From contig JAQGEF010000004.1 of NCBI GenBank assembly GCA_027854065.1, forward strand, positions 124,001 through 188,000: a DNA stretch of 64,000 nt. Reading direction: 5' to 3'. Of the stretch, positions 43,728 through 52,532 are shown one piece after another (position 1 is the first letter of the stretch; every line of letters starts with the position of its first letter). A program made the translations under genes and the position numbers. The notes under the pieces are model-generated. The model worked only from the letters and a program-made list of their open reading frames with translations. It did not search any database and was not told the origin of the DNA. The stretch is from Polluticaenibacter yanchengensis. Lineage in GTDB: Bacteria > Bacteroidota > Bacteroidia > Chitinophagales > Chitinophagaceae.

Positions 43728-46412
43728 TTATTGCTGGTTGCTCATGCCGTCCTGCATGCCGTCCATGCCTGATTTTACGTTTTTACGTTTGAATAGGGTG
43801 GCATCTACTTTACCGAAACGCCAGTTAAACTGTAACCTGAATACCTGCGGGTCGCGGCGGCGTTGTAAGGTCTGGTAGAAGAAATCGCTTGATGTTACGA
43901 TATCATAAATACGGGTGCGGAATACATCATTTACACTTAGGGTAACTGATGCCTGGTAACCTTGTCCGCCTTTGTTTTTGATGATATCGCGCTTAACACT
44001 CAGGTCTAAGCCGTAGTTAGGATTTACATAGCCATTGCTACCGGCCGGTTGTATGCCCCCGCCCATTGGACCACGGAACATGCCGCCACCTGTATTTACA
44101 GGAACAACGGTTTTACCCTGGTAATCTCCGTTGGCCTGAAGGGTCCACTCGTTGTTTTTGCCTAAACGTTGTGTAATGGTCATTTTACCAAAGAAGCTCC
44201 AGCGACCGTTATCAATGCTTTCTCCCTGACTGTTGATAGAAGTGATATTGGCATGATAAACATTTAAGTTAGTCGTTATATCAAATTTTGGTGTGAACTG
44301 GTTGCGGACAGTGAACTCTGCGCCGTAACGGGTGCTGTTATCCGCATTGATATAGGAGTTGTAAATAGCGCTGTCGCCACTTGCGGGGTTTAACCCTTTA
44401 TATTGGTAATTGGTTATTAAATTATTGGTTCTTTTGTAATAACCACTTAATAAAATGTTGTGGAAATTATTGAACTGGTGACTGTAGTTGGCTTCGAAAC
44501 TGTTGGTGAACTCGGGTGTTAAACCGGCATTACCGATGCGAAGGTTCAACGGATCGTCGTAATTAATGAACGGCATTAACTGGAAGAAGTTAGGGCGGTT
44601 TACACGACGTGAATAGTTGAACTGAACATCGCTTCTATCACCTACTTTATAACTTAAAAATGCGCTTGGGAATAACTGGATCGGGTATTCTACTTTAATA
44701 GACTCGTTGGTTCTTACTAAAGTACCGGTATAGTTGGAGCTCTCTGCTCTTAAACCAACATTATACCCTAAGTTACCTGCTTTGCCGGTCAACGTACCAT
44801 AAGCGGCATATACTTCATCTTTGAACTTATAATCGGAGCTGATGGAAGCATTTTCCTCATATTTCTGTGTCACATAATTATAGAAGGCATTGTAGTTATT
44901 GCTTTCAAAATCTCTTACCTGTGCTCTTAAACCGAACTCTAATTTTATTTTATCTGTAATTGGGTTGGCATAGTCTGTCTGAGCAACGATGTAAGTGCTT
45001 TTGCTGCCGCCGAATGTGCGCTGCAAGATATCGTTGTAAAGTGGTGTGCCACTTTCATCGGTCCTGCGATTGCGATAATCAGCATTCATTTCGGACTTGT
45101 TCTGGCTATAGTTAACGTCTGCTGTTATTTCATGACCGGTTTTGGCGAAATTGTGTTTCATGCCCAGAGAACCGCCCACGTTTTGAAAATAGCCGTCGCT
45201 GACTGTTTTACGGGTACCGAATTCAACTTTGGCCGGGCTGTACATGCTGTCATAGCGTTGACGGTTATCTTCATCGTTGCCAAAATTGCCTTTCATATAG
45301 TTACCGCCAACAGTGAAACTGGTACGGTTGTTCATAAAGTAATCCATACCGCCTCTTATGAAACGGAAAGAACCTTTATTGGTACCATCCACATCCTGGG
45401 TAATGAAGGTAGTAGGTGAATTTTCAGTGGCATTGTACCTTGTATCGATATCTGATTCGCTGATGGACTTGCGCTGGCCGTACATACCGGAAGCGAAGAA
45501 GTTTAATTTCCCCTGGCGATAGTTGATGTCGCCACCAAAATTTGGCCTCCAGCGGCTGTCGATACCTGCTCTAAGATTTCCGTTGTAACCGGATTTCCTG
45601 TTTTTCTTTAAGATGATGTTTAAAATAGAGGCGGCTCCACCACTGGCGTCATATTTGGCGCTTGGATTGGTGATGAGTTCTACGCTTTGAATGGCATCTG
45701 CAGGAATCTGCTCGATGGTTAAAGTGGTCGGGCGACCGTCTATAAATAATGTTGGTGTACTGTTTCTTACTGTTACATTGCCATCGATATCTACATTTAA
45801 TGATGGGATCTGGCGTAACACATCTACTGCTAAACCGCCGGATGCAGCAAGGTTTTTTTCTACATTGAATATTTTACGGTCTACTGCCAGCTGCATGCTT
45901 TTTGTGGCAGTTACAGTAACATTTTCCAATACAGATGCGTCTGCTTCTAATTTTATGTTACCTAAATCCTTATCTGCCATGGCAGCGATTTTTGAAAAGT
46001 CGCCACCTACCGCTTTTTTAAATGCTTCCATTGGATTGGAGCCTTTTGCGATGGCTTCGGTTAAAGATTTTTGGATTTCAGGTGTAAGAAAAGATACTTT
46101 TTCTTCGTACTCTTTGAAGCCCATAGCAGTAACGTATAGTTTATAGCTGCCCATGAAGGGAACGCTTTCCAGTTCAAAATCACCATTTGCCCTGGTAAGC
46201 ATCCCATTGATGATGGTATCTTTTTTTTGCCCGGTAGCCGGGTTTATTTTTGAACTGATCAATTGAACAGAAGCTGCTTCAATTCCTTTGCCTGACTTTG
46301 AATCAACAATTTTTCCGTAAAACCTTCCGGAACTCATTCCGCCACCCATTTGTGCAAATGCACTCATTACAGCTACCAGCAATACTGCCAAGAAGCCAAT
46401 TTTTTTGAACAT
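43728..46412 (-). CDS. Outer-membrane beta-barrel protein of the TonB-receptor-like family
   Basis: 894 residues. Signal peptide about 1-20 (ending SAFA). An N-terminal carboxypeptidase-regulatory-like domain (GRFYGKIVDSKSGKGIEAAS) lies at about 28-110, a plug domain near 165-260 (LAASGGLAVDVLRQIPSLNV, then TPTLFIDGRPT) and a large barrel with many aromatic-rich strands to the end (OMP_b-brl_3 type). The C-terminus is extended (VKSGMDGMQDGMSNQQ) beyond the last strand. It may transport or bind an unknown ligand; no SusD partner is nearby, so it is probably not a SusC. The promoter is at 46507-46537. Confidence 0.9.
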   Translation of the reverse strand: MFKKIGFLAVLLVAVMSAFAQMGGGMSSGRFYGKIVDSKSGKGIEAASVQLISSKINPATGQKKDTIINGMLTRANGDFELESVPFMGSYKLYVTAMGFKEYEEKVSFLTPEIQKSLTEAIAKGSNPMEAFKKAVGGDFSKIAAMADKDLGNIKLEADASVLENVTVTATKSMQLAVDRKIFNVEKNLAASGGLAVDVLRQIPSLNVDIDGNVTVRNSTPTLFIDGRPTTLTIEQIPADAIQSVELITNPSAKYDASGGAASILNIILKKNRKSGYNGNLRAGIDSRWRPNFGGDINYRQGKLNFFASGMYGQRKSISESDIDTRYNATENSPTTFITQDVDGTNKGSFRFIRGGMDYFMNNRTSFTVGGNYMKGNFGNDEDNRQRYDSMYSPAKVEFGTRKTVSDGYFQNVGGSLGMKHNFAKTGHEITADVNYSQNKSEMNADYRNRRTDESGTPLYNDILQRTFGGSKSTYIVAQTDYANPITDKIKLEFGLRAQVRDFESNNYNAFYNYVTQKYEENASISSDYKFKDEVYAAYGTLTGKAGNLGYNVGLRAESSNYTGTLVRTNESIKVEYPIQLFPSAFLSYKVGDRSDVQFNYSRRVNRPNFFQLMPFINYDDPLNLRIGNAGLTPEFTNSFEANYSHQFNNFHNILLSGYYKRTNNLITNYQYKGLNPASGDSAIYNSYINADNSTRYGAEFTVRNQFTPKFDITTNLNVYHANITSINSQGESIDNGRWSFFGKMTITQRLGKNNEWTLQANGDYQGKTVVPVNTGGGMFRGPMGGGIQPAGSNGYVNPNYGLDLSVKRDIIKNKGGQGYQASVTLSVNDVFRTRIYDIVTSSDFFYQTLQRRRDPQVFRLQFNWRFGKVDATLFKRKNVKSGMDGMQDGMSNQQ

Positions 46413-46506
46413 GTTGTTTAATTTATAGTATTTCAGTCTGTTATTTTCGTATAGTATTCTTAGTCTCCTGGAAAGAATGCAAGCGTATGCTATACAAAAT
46501 TTATGA

Positions 46507-46537
46507 CAAAACTAATTCTTATATGAAAATCCAGCAA
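46507..46537 (-). promoter_or_regulatory. Promoter of the outer-membrane barrel gene
   Basis: Minus strand: TTG (46537-46535), 20-base spacer, TAGTTTTG (46514-46507). Both elements and the spacing equal those at 6561-6591. It gives a leader of about 90 bases. The remaining bases to 46754 show nothing else. Confidence 0.65.
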
Positions 46538-46754
46538 TTGTTTGACGAGGAATTGTGTAATAACTTGCTGGACGGTAAAAAGAGATGATGAATAAGTTGG
46601 CTGCAAACTGCTTATATGCCGGTATCACATAAGAATTTTTCAACAAATAATACAAATTACAATTCATTGAATATTTATTTTCAATTACTTAAAACATAAA
46701 AGTTAATTCTTTTCATTGAAATGTTAGTAAATGTGAATAACTCTTAAAGTTTAC

Positions 46755-47222
46755 TTAAAATCGGATGGAGGTATTGATCCATCCGGCATCGAAATGTGAA
46801 TGGTATTTTTTGTAAAAGTTGATGGCGGGTTCATTCCAGTCCAGCACCTGCCATATCATGCCATAATAACCGTTTTCTTTGGCATAATTTACAACGGTTT
46901 CAAACAGTTCCTTGCCGGTTTTTTGCCCGCGATGTTCTTCCATTACATAAAAATCTTCCAGGTAAACCATTTGTCCTTTCCAGGTGCTGTAGCGGATATA
47001 AAACAGTGCAAAACCGATCACGATCATTTTATTATCAATAAGTTTTTCGGCTACAAACGCTTTCCATACGGGAGCGGGCCCAAAACCTGACTGTCTAAAA
47101 TGGTCTAATGTAACGGTTACGGCTTGGGGCTCTTTCTCATAAACCGCTAATTCTTTTACGAGTTCGAGCATGCGCTCACAATCTCTTTCTTCTGCCCAAC
47201 GGATGGTTACATTACCTGACAT
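46755..47222 (-). CDS. GNAT acetyltransferase, SSAT/thialysine type
   Basis: 155 residues, the normal length for the spermidine/spermine (SAT1-like) branch. Shows YSTWKGQMVYLEDFYV near 80, acetyl-CoA loop HRGQKTGKEL near 103, and VLDWNEPAINFYKKY near 128, close to the conserved pattern of eukaryotic and bacterial SSAT-like enzymes. It acetylates an amine or lysine analogue; the substrate is unproven. It is divergent from xth, with 60 bases between their starts. Confidence 0.9.
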   Translation of the reverse strand: MSGNVTIRWAEERDCERMLELVKELAVYEKEPQAVTVTLDHFRQSGFGPAPVWKAFVAEKLIDNKMIVIGFALFYIRYSTWKGQMVYLEDFYVMEEHRGQKTGKELFETVVNYAKENGYYGMIWQVLDWNEPAINFYKKYHSHFDAGWINTSIRF

Positions 47223-47282
47223 AATCTTTTAATAATTTTTCGGCAAAAATAGTGTTCTTTGTATCCTATATAAACGATTCAC

Positions 47283-48053
47283 ATGAGAATAATTTCATAC
47301 AATGTAAACGGTATCAGGGCGGCTATTAAGAAGGGATTGATAGAATGGCTGGCTTCTGACCCTGCGGACATCATCTGTTTACAGGAAACCAAAGCGATGA
47401 GTACAGATGTCAATATGACGGAAATAGAGGCTTTGGGCTATAAATCTTACTGGTTCAGTGCACAGAAAAAGGGCTATTCCGGTGTTGCCATTTTATCGAA
47501 GGTGGAACCGGACGCGGTGGTATATGGTTCTAAAATTGAACAGAGCGATTTTGAAGGCAGGGTTATAAGGGCTTCATTTGGGGACATTACGATTGTTAAT
47601 GCTTATTTTCCTAGCGGTACCAGTGGCGATGAGCGCCAGACTTATAAGTATCAATGGCTTTCTGAATTTGAACTGTACCTGCTGGAATTGCAGAAAACAA
47701 ACCCGAAACTGGTTATTACCGGCGATTATAATATTGCTCATACGGAAATAGATATACACGACCCAAAGGGTAATAAGAAAAGCAGCGGCTTTTTGCCGGA
47801 GGAAAGAGATTGGTTCACAAAGTTTTTAGGCTCTGGTTATGTGGACTCTTTCAGAAAGATGAACCCGGAGGCTGTAGGGGCGTACAGCTGGTGGTCGCAA
47901 CGGTTTCCGAGTGTAAGATTGCAGAATAAGGGCTGGCGGATTGACTATATCTGTACGACCGCTAACCTGGGCGATGATATAAAAAGCGCTTACATTTTAC
48001 CGGATATTAAGCATAGTGATCATTGCCCGATATTTTTAGAAATCAGTAAATAA
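47283..48053 (+). CDS. xth: Exodeoxyribonuclease III / AP endonuclease
   Basis: Base-excision-repair enzyme cutting at abasic sites and removing 3' blocks. 256 residues. Starts MRIISYNVNGIRAA; metal ligand Glu in CLQETKA near 36, ITGDYNIAH near 143, WRIDYI near 224 and the final SDHCPI with catalytic Asp-His near 247, all as in ExoIII/APE1. Length and order of motifs are normal. Confidence 0.96.
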   Translation: MRIISYNVNGIRAAIKKGLIEWLASDPADIICLQETKAMSTDVNMTEIEALGYKSYWFSAQKKGYSGVAILSKVEPDAVVYGSKIEQSDFEGRVIRASFGDITIVNAYFPSGTSGDERQTYKYQWLSEFELYLLELQKTNPKLVITGDYNIAHTEIDIHDPKGNKKSSGFLPEERDWFTKFLGSGYVDSFRKMNPEAVGAYSWWSQRFPSVRLQNKGWRIDYICTTANLGDDIKSAYILPDIKHSDHCPIFLEISK

Positions 48054-48183
48054 GTTTTTGAATTCAGAAAATTAATGATTTGGCAATAAATTATTAATTA
48101 AATAAATCTTTATCTTTATACAACCAACTGGTCAATTATTCAGTCTATTATTCATTGTATCAAACTAAAACATAAAAATTAAA

Positions 48184-48768
48184 ATGTTAGAAAATTTATT
48201 ACAACTTATAAAAGAGGTTGGCCAGGAGCAGGTAGTAGAGAATACCGATATTCCGGACAATGATAATGATAATGTAATGGCGATGGCAGCAGAATCTGTA
48301 ACGGGCGTTATGCAGCAGGAACTGGCAAATGGCCGCGCGGAAGATGTGCTGAAGATGTTTCAAACGAACAGCTCTGCCCAGATAATGAGCAGCCCGGTGG
48401 CGCAAAACATTCAAAGCAATTTCATTGACAACATTACGTCTAAACTTGGCATCAATAAAAATGTGGCAATGGGACTGGCTGCAACGCTGATTCCGATTAT
48501 CATTAGCAAACTGGTGAAGAAAACTAATAGTACCAGTGAAGCGGACTCCGGTTTTGATTTAACAAAACTTATAGGTAGTTTAACCGGTGGCGGAAACAAT
48601 GGTGGCATAGATATTGCTAGTCTTATATCACAGTTCACCGGTAACAAACAAAATGGTGGCGGCGGCATCGCTGATATCATTAGCCAGTTTACAGGTGGTA
48701 ATCAAACCAATAACCAACAACAAAGCGGTGGTATTGGCGATTTGATTAAGGGGTTCTTTGGTAAATAA
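48184..48768 (+). CDS. DUF937-like protein with Gly/Asn-rich C-terminal repeats
   Basis: 194 residues, no signal sequence. The helical N-terminal 110 residues include MGLAATLIPIIISKLVKK near 96-113, resembling DUF937/YidB-like proteins. From residue 120 it has three imperfect units of the form I..LI.QFTG with Gly/Asn/Gln spacers (SLISQFTGNKQNGGGG, DIISQFTGGNQTNNQQ, DLIKGFFGK). It is likely cytoplasmic and possibly self-associating; function is unknown. A hairpin-rich 200-base stretch with a strong terminator follows. Confidence 0.78.
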   Translation: MLENLLQLIKEVGQEQVVENTDIPDNDNDNVMAMAAESVTGVMQQELANGRAEDVLKMFQTNSSAQIMSSPVAQNIQSNFIDNITSKLGINKNVAMGLAATLIPIIISKLVKKTNSTSEADSGFDLTKLIGSLTGGGNNGGIDIASLISQFTGNKQNGGGGIADIISQFTGGNQTNNQQQSGGIGDLIKGFFGK

Positions 48769-48839
48769 GATTTTAGACTTCTATTAACTTCATGTTAATT
48801 CAGGGTTAATCCTCATAAAGGGGATGGAAGTTTGACTGA

Positions 48840-48991
48840 AAAGTACGAATTTTGTACTAACAATTTATCAAGGTAAATTAAACAAATTATAAAAAGTATA
48901 CGTCTTAGAAATAAGACAGATTTATATAAAGATTTTCTCATAAGCAGTTAGTTTTGGTTAAAGCCCCTGTGTCTACAGGGGCTATTTTTTT
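48840..48991 (+). ncRNA. Candidate small RNA or long 3' UTR ending in a terminator
   Basis: Three hairpins in a row: AGTAC-gaatttt-GTACT at about 48842-48858, GTCTTA-gaaa-TAAGAC at 48902-48917, and AGCCCCTGT-gtct-ACAGGGGCT at 48962-48983 followed by ATTTTTTT. No reading frame fits. It could be an independent transcript or the 3' end of the gene at 48184. No perfect promoter box was found. Confidence 0.3.
48962..48991 (+). terminator. Strong intrinsic terminator
   Basis: Nine-bp GC-rich perfect stem AGCCCCTGT / ACAGGGGCT with a 4-base loop and seven T. It ends either the 48184 transcript or a small RNA. The following 200 bases to 49186 hold nothing recognisable. Confidence 0.88.
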
Positions 48992-49186
48992 GCAGCTAAC
49001 GGATAAATACAATATGATTTAGAACTTTCTCCTTCTTTTCTAAATTTTAATCTTACAATAGATTCCTCCGTAATCCTGACTTCATGTCATTCAATAAATA
49101 ATAATTGTCAATTTTATTGGCAGATATGCCGCTCTGACAAATTTTATATAATTTCAGTCTTCAGTACAAAACCATTTGAAAGTGTT

Positions 49187-50269
49187 ATGACCAATTTGTT
49201 ATATGAAGTATTGGCTGAATTCAGGACAGGTGAGGGCAGCATTGTTATGGAATCTTTGCATGATGGTTTAATTAACGATACCTACAAAGTAACTATTGGC
49301 AATAACGAAAAGTACATTCTGCAGAGGATTAATACATCGGTATTTAAACAGCCTGAATTGATTCTTGAAAACATCTCGTTAATAGGTAGCTTCCTGCTGA
49401 ATCAAAGCCCGGAATATATTTTTACAAACCCTATCACTACCATTACCGGCAAGTCTTTGGTGTACAAAGGCGATGGTGAATGCTACCGGCTAATGCCTTA
49501 TATTGATGATTCAGTGACCTATAATGTATTGTGCGATGAAAGTTTTGCCGCGAGTGCTGCGGAACAGTTCGGGCTTTTTACTAAAAAACTGGAATTTTTC
49601 GACGCAGACCAACTGAATATTACAATTCCTGATTTTCATAACCTGTCTATGCGCTATCAACAATATGCTGATGTGCTGAATAATGGCAACCGGCAAAAAA
49701 TTGATGCCTGCAAAGACATTATTGATGCGATGGACTCTTACAAATGGATCGTGGAGGATTATGAAAAGATTCTTGATAACCCGGCATTTAAAAAAAGAGT
49801 GACGCACCATGATACCAAAATATCGAATGTACTGTTCAATAGCGATGGGAAGGGCATTTGTGTTATAGACCTGGATACGGTAATGCCGGGCTATTTTATA
49901 AGTGACCTGGGCGATATGATGAGGACTTACCTCTGCGAGGTGACGGAAGAAGCGCAGGACTTTTCCCTGATTGCAATCAGGCCCTCTTATTTTAAAGCGG
50001 TAGTAAGGGGCTATCTGAAACAAATGGCTTCTATTCTTACGGATACTGAAAAGCGGTACATTGTTTATGCGGGCGCTTTTATGATTTACATGCAGGCCTT
50101 GAGATTCTTTACCGATTACTTAAATGATGATCAATATTATGGTGCAAAATATCCTGGGCATAACCTGGTTAGGGCTAAAAACCAATTGCGTTTATTGGAG
50201 AGTTATCATGGTAATAATGATCTGCTGAATGAAATAGTGCGAGAGGTTATAACTGACTTTGATAGTTAA
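49187..50269 (+). CDS. Aminoglycoside-phosphotransferase-fold kinase
   Basis: 360 residues of the APH/choline-kinase fold. ATP-lobe strands (GLINDTYKVTIGNNEKYILQ) are at about 28-47; the catalytic loop THHDTKISNVLFN near 206-218 (HxDxxxxN) and the Mg-binding VIDLDTV near 226 are intact. It resembles the N-acetylhexosamine or homoserine kinase-like branch rather than drug-resistance enzymes, judging by the QRIN and DLDTVMPG words (from memory). The natural substrate is probably a sugar or small alcohol. It is a single gene; family A repeat A6 follows. Confidence 0.87.
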   Translation: MTNLLYEVLAEFRTGEGSIVMESLHDGLINDTYKVTIGNNEKYILQRINTSVFKQPELILENISLIGSFLLNQSPEYIFTNPITTITGKSLVYKGDGECYRLMPYIDDSVTYNVLCDESFAASAAEQFGLFTKKLEFFDADQLNITIPDFHNLSMRYQQYADVLNNGNRQKIDACKDIIDAMDSYKWIVEDYEKILDNPAFKKRVTHHDTKISNVLFNSDGKGICVIDLDTVMPGYFISDLGDMMRTYLCEVTEEAQDFSLIAIRPSYFKAVVRGYLKQMASILTDTEKRYIVYAGAFMIYMQALRFFTDYLNDDQYYGAKYPGHNLVRAKNQLRLLESYHGNNDLLNEIVREVITDFDS

Positions 50270-50391
50270 TTGCAAACTTACCCACAGATTGGCGTTGTGT
50301 TTCTTTGCCCGCCAATGATTTGAAGGCGCTTTAAGGGGAATCGCTTCTAAAAGCAGATTCTGTTGGCAGAACAGGGGTCCGAATGTTGAAT

Positions 50392-50558
50392 GGCTGCCGG
50401 ATACAGCAGGTGGCGAGGCACGAGCCAGTGTTTTGTACGCCTGAAAAAAAGCTCTATGTTGTTATGTTTGACGGTGTCTGAGGACGTAGCGGCGTACAAA
50501 ATACCGTGCCTGCAGTAGCCGGAACAAATGTAGAAGAATGATACGATGCAGACAGCCC
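50392..50558 (+). repeat. Family A structured repeat, copy A6 (long form)
   Basis: GGCTGCCGG start and GCAGACAGCCC end. Extra hairpin TTTTGTACGCC (50431-50441) with GGCGTACAAAA (50491-50501), different in sequence from the A4 and A5 hairpins but in the same position after GAGCCAGTG. It lies between convergent genes. Confidence 0.72.
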
Positions 50559-50564
50559 ATAAAA

Positions 50565-50600
50565 AAAGCAGGCTGTCCATAAAATTGGATAACCTGCTTT
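50565..50600. terminator. Bidirectional terminator between the kinase gene and cysS
   Basis: AAAGCAGG / CCTGCTTT with an additional inner pairing TCCA / TGGA; A run before, T run after. It starts seven bases after repeat A6. Confidence 0.8.
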
Positions 50601-50650
50601 GTATCTGGCTATTTAAACCCGTTGTTTAATATTCTTTCTACCGATACGTT

Positions 50651-52141
50651 CTAAATGGTCCAGGAAACGGAACCGTCTTTTTCGTCTTTTAGCTGTACAC
50701 CTAGCCCGAGCAGTTCATTCCTGATTTTATCGCTGGTCTGGTAATCTTTATTTTGTTTGGCTTGCTTGCGAATGTTTATCAATAACTCTACTACACCGTT
50801 CAAAATATGATTATTGGCGCTGGCGGATATTGGCTGTAAACCAAATATCACTTCTATAAACAAGTACATTTGCTCTTTTAAGTAGGCAACCGTTTTACTG
50901 CTTAACGCATCTGCAGCAATGTGTTTGTCTTTGATGCTGTTAATAGTAGGTACAAGTTCAAACATATTGGCTAAAACCTTGGCCGTATTTAAATCATCGT
51001 CCATGAAAAGCTTGAATTCATCTGCCAGTTTCACGACTTTTTCATCCAATGCTTTGTCTGCAGCTTCTTCATTTGAAGGTTCCAGCTTTTGCAAAACCTC
51101 ATAAGCTTCCCATAAACGTTTCAACCCTTTTTCTGCAGCCTGCAATGCTTCGTTGCTAAAATCAAATGTGCTGCGATAATGGGTCTGTAATATGGCGAAA
51201 CGGATGGTCATGGGATGATATGCCTGATCCAGTAACGGATGGGAACCATCGAACAGCTCGGTAAGCTTAATCACATTGTTATAGCTTTTACCCATTTTTT
51301 TGCCGTTAATGGTTATCATGTTATTATGTATCCAGTAACGGGCCATTAATTTTCCGTGATGGCAAATATTGCTCTGTGCGATCTCACTTTCGTGGTGCGG
51401 GAACTGAAGGTCCATACCGCCGCCATGTATATCGAACTGTTCGCCAAGATATTTGCTGCTCATAGCGGAACATTCTATATGCCAGCCGGGAAAGCCTTCG
51501 CCCCAGGGGCTTTGCCAGCGCATGATATGCTTTGGCGGAGCGGCCTTCCATAAGGCAAAATCTACTTTATTGTTTTTTTCGTCCTGGCCATCCAGGTCAC
51601 GGGTGGTTTCCAGCATATCGTCCAATACACGGCCGCTAAGTTTGCCGTAAGGATAATGCTCTGCGTATTTTTTTACATCAAAGTACACAGAACCGTTTTT
51701 CTCATACGCATACCCCTCCGCGATGATTTTTTTGATCATCTCTATCTGTTCTACAATATGGCCGGTTGCAGTTGGTTCTATTGAAGGCTCCTGGTTGTTG
51801 AACTGCTTCATGGCCCAGCGGAAGAGGTTGGTATATTTTGTTACCAGTTCCATGGGTTCCAGCTTTTCTAAAATGGCTTTATCGCTTATTTTATCCTGGG
51901 CTTCCCTACCCTCCTCTTCAAAATGGCCGGCATCGGTTATGTTACGCACATAACGGACCTTATACCCTAAATGCTGGAGATATCTGAATACAACATCGAA
52001 AGTGATGTACGGACGTGCATGCCCTAAATGACTTTCGCCACTGACCGTAGGGCCGCACACATACATACCCACGTGACCGGGTGTAATGGGTGTAAACAAC
52101 TCTTTCTGACGTGTGTAAGAATTAAAAACCTGTAACGACAT
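50651..52141 (-). CDS. cysS: Cysteinyl-tRNA synthetase
   Basis: Class I synthetase of 496 residues. Zinc ligand Cys29 (YVCGPTV), HIGH-type motif HLGH at 38-41, HIECSAMS with the second zinc Cys, [17 protein letters not shown], and KMSKS-type motif KKMGKS near 280-285. The Gly in place of the first Ser of KMSKS is an allowed variant, but worth noting. It stands alone, with a TATTTTTG -7 box on its strand at 52207-52214. Confidence 0.97.
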   Translation of the reverse strand: MSLQVFNSYTRQKELFTPITPGHVGMYVCGPTVSGESHLGHARPYITFDVVFRYLQHLGYKVRYVRNITDAGHFEEEGREAQDKISDKAILEKLEPMELVTKYTNLFRWAMKQFNNQEPSIEPTATGHIVEQIEMIKKIIAEGYAYEKNGSVYFDVKKYAEHYPYGKLSGRVLDDMLETTRDLDGQDEKNNKVDFALWKAAPPKHIMRWQSPWGEGFPGWHIECSAMSSKYLGEQFDIHGGGMDLQFPHHESEIAQSNICHHGKLMARYWIHNNMITINGKKMGKSYNNVIKLTELFDGSHPLLDQAYHPMTIRFAILQTHYRSTFDFSNEALQAAEKGLKRLWEAYEVLQKLEPSNEEAADKALDEKVVKLADEFKLFMDDDLNTAKVLANMFELVPTINSIKDKHIAADALSSKTVAYLKEQMYLFIEVIFGLQPISASANNHILNGVVELLINIRKQAKQNKDYQTSDKIRNELLGLGVQLKDEKDGSVSWTI

Positions 52142-52480
52142 TATTATATAATTATATAGCTATGCACTTAACTAACAATACCTGTAGCAAGTGCTTAACA
52201 GAAACACAAAAATAACTGAACTAATGAAATAATAAAACTGAATAGCTTAATACAATGATAAAACTATGCAAATATGGAAGATAGCCTTCCTTGTGAAGAT
52301 TAAATAAGATGGCTGGAAGCCATACAAAAGATAGAAGTGCATAAGTAATTCATTAATTTCTTTATAAGCGTTTTATAAAGATAGCAGATTTAATGCAAAC
52401 AAAACTACGGAATTTCAAAAGCTGCAAATAAAACCCCGGGCAACATGTAATATTTTTAAAAAACACGGTTGCCCCGAATA
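52142..52480. other. Gene-free AT-rich stretch upstream of cysS
   Basis: It contains a minus-strand TATTTTTG box (52207-52214), 66 bases before the cysS ATG, as likely promoter. Apart from that it is simple AT-rich sequence with no repeat or frame that I can support. Confidence 0.4.
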
Positions 52481-52513
52481 AAAAAGCTGCTCCAAAATTA
52501 TGAAGCAGCTTTC
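52481..52513. terminator. Terminator of the M13 peptidase gene
   Basis: AAAAAGCTGCT / AGCAGCTTTCTTTT hairpin, 20 bases beyond the stop of the minus-strand gene at 52533; the A run supplies its U tract. Confidence 0.8.
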
Positions 52514-52532
52514 TTTTATTATTGAAACAGAA

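Noticed and set aside
49187..50269. Antibiotic resistance (aminoglycoside phosphotransferase)
   Set aside because: Only the fold is shared; sequence words suit sugar/small-alcohol kinases, and no resistance context is present.
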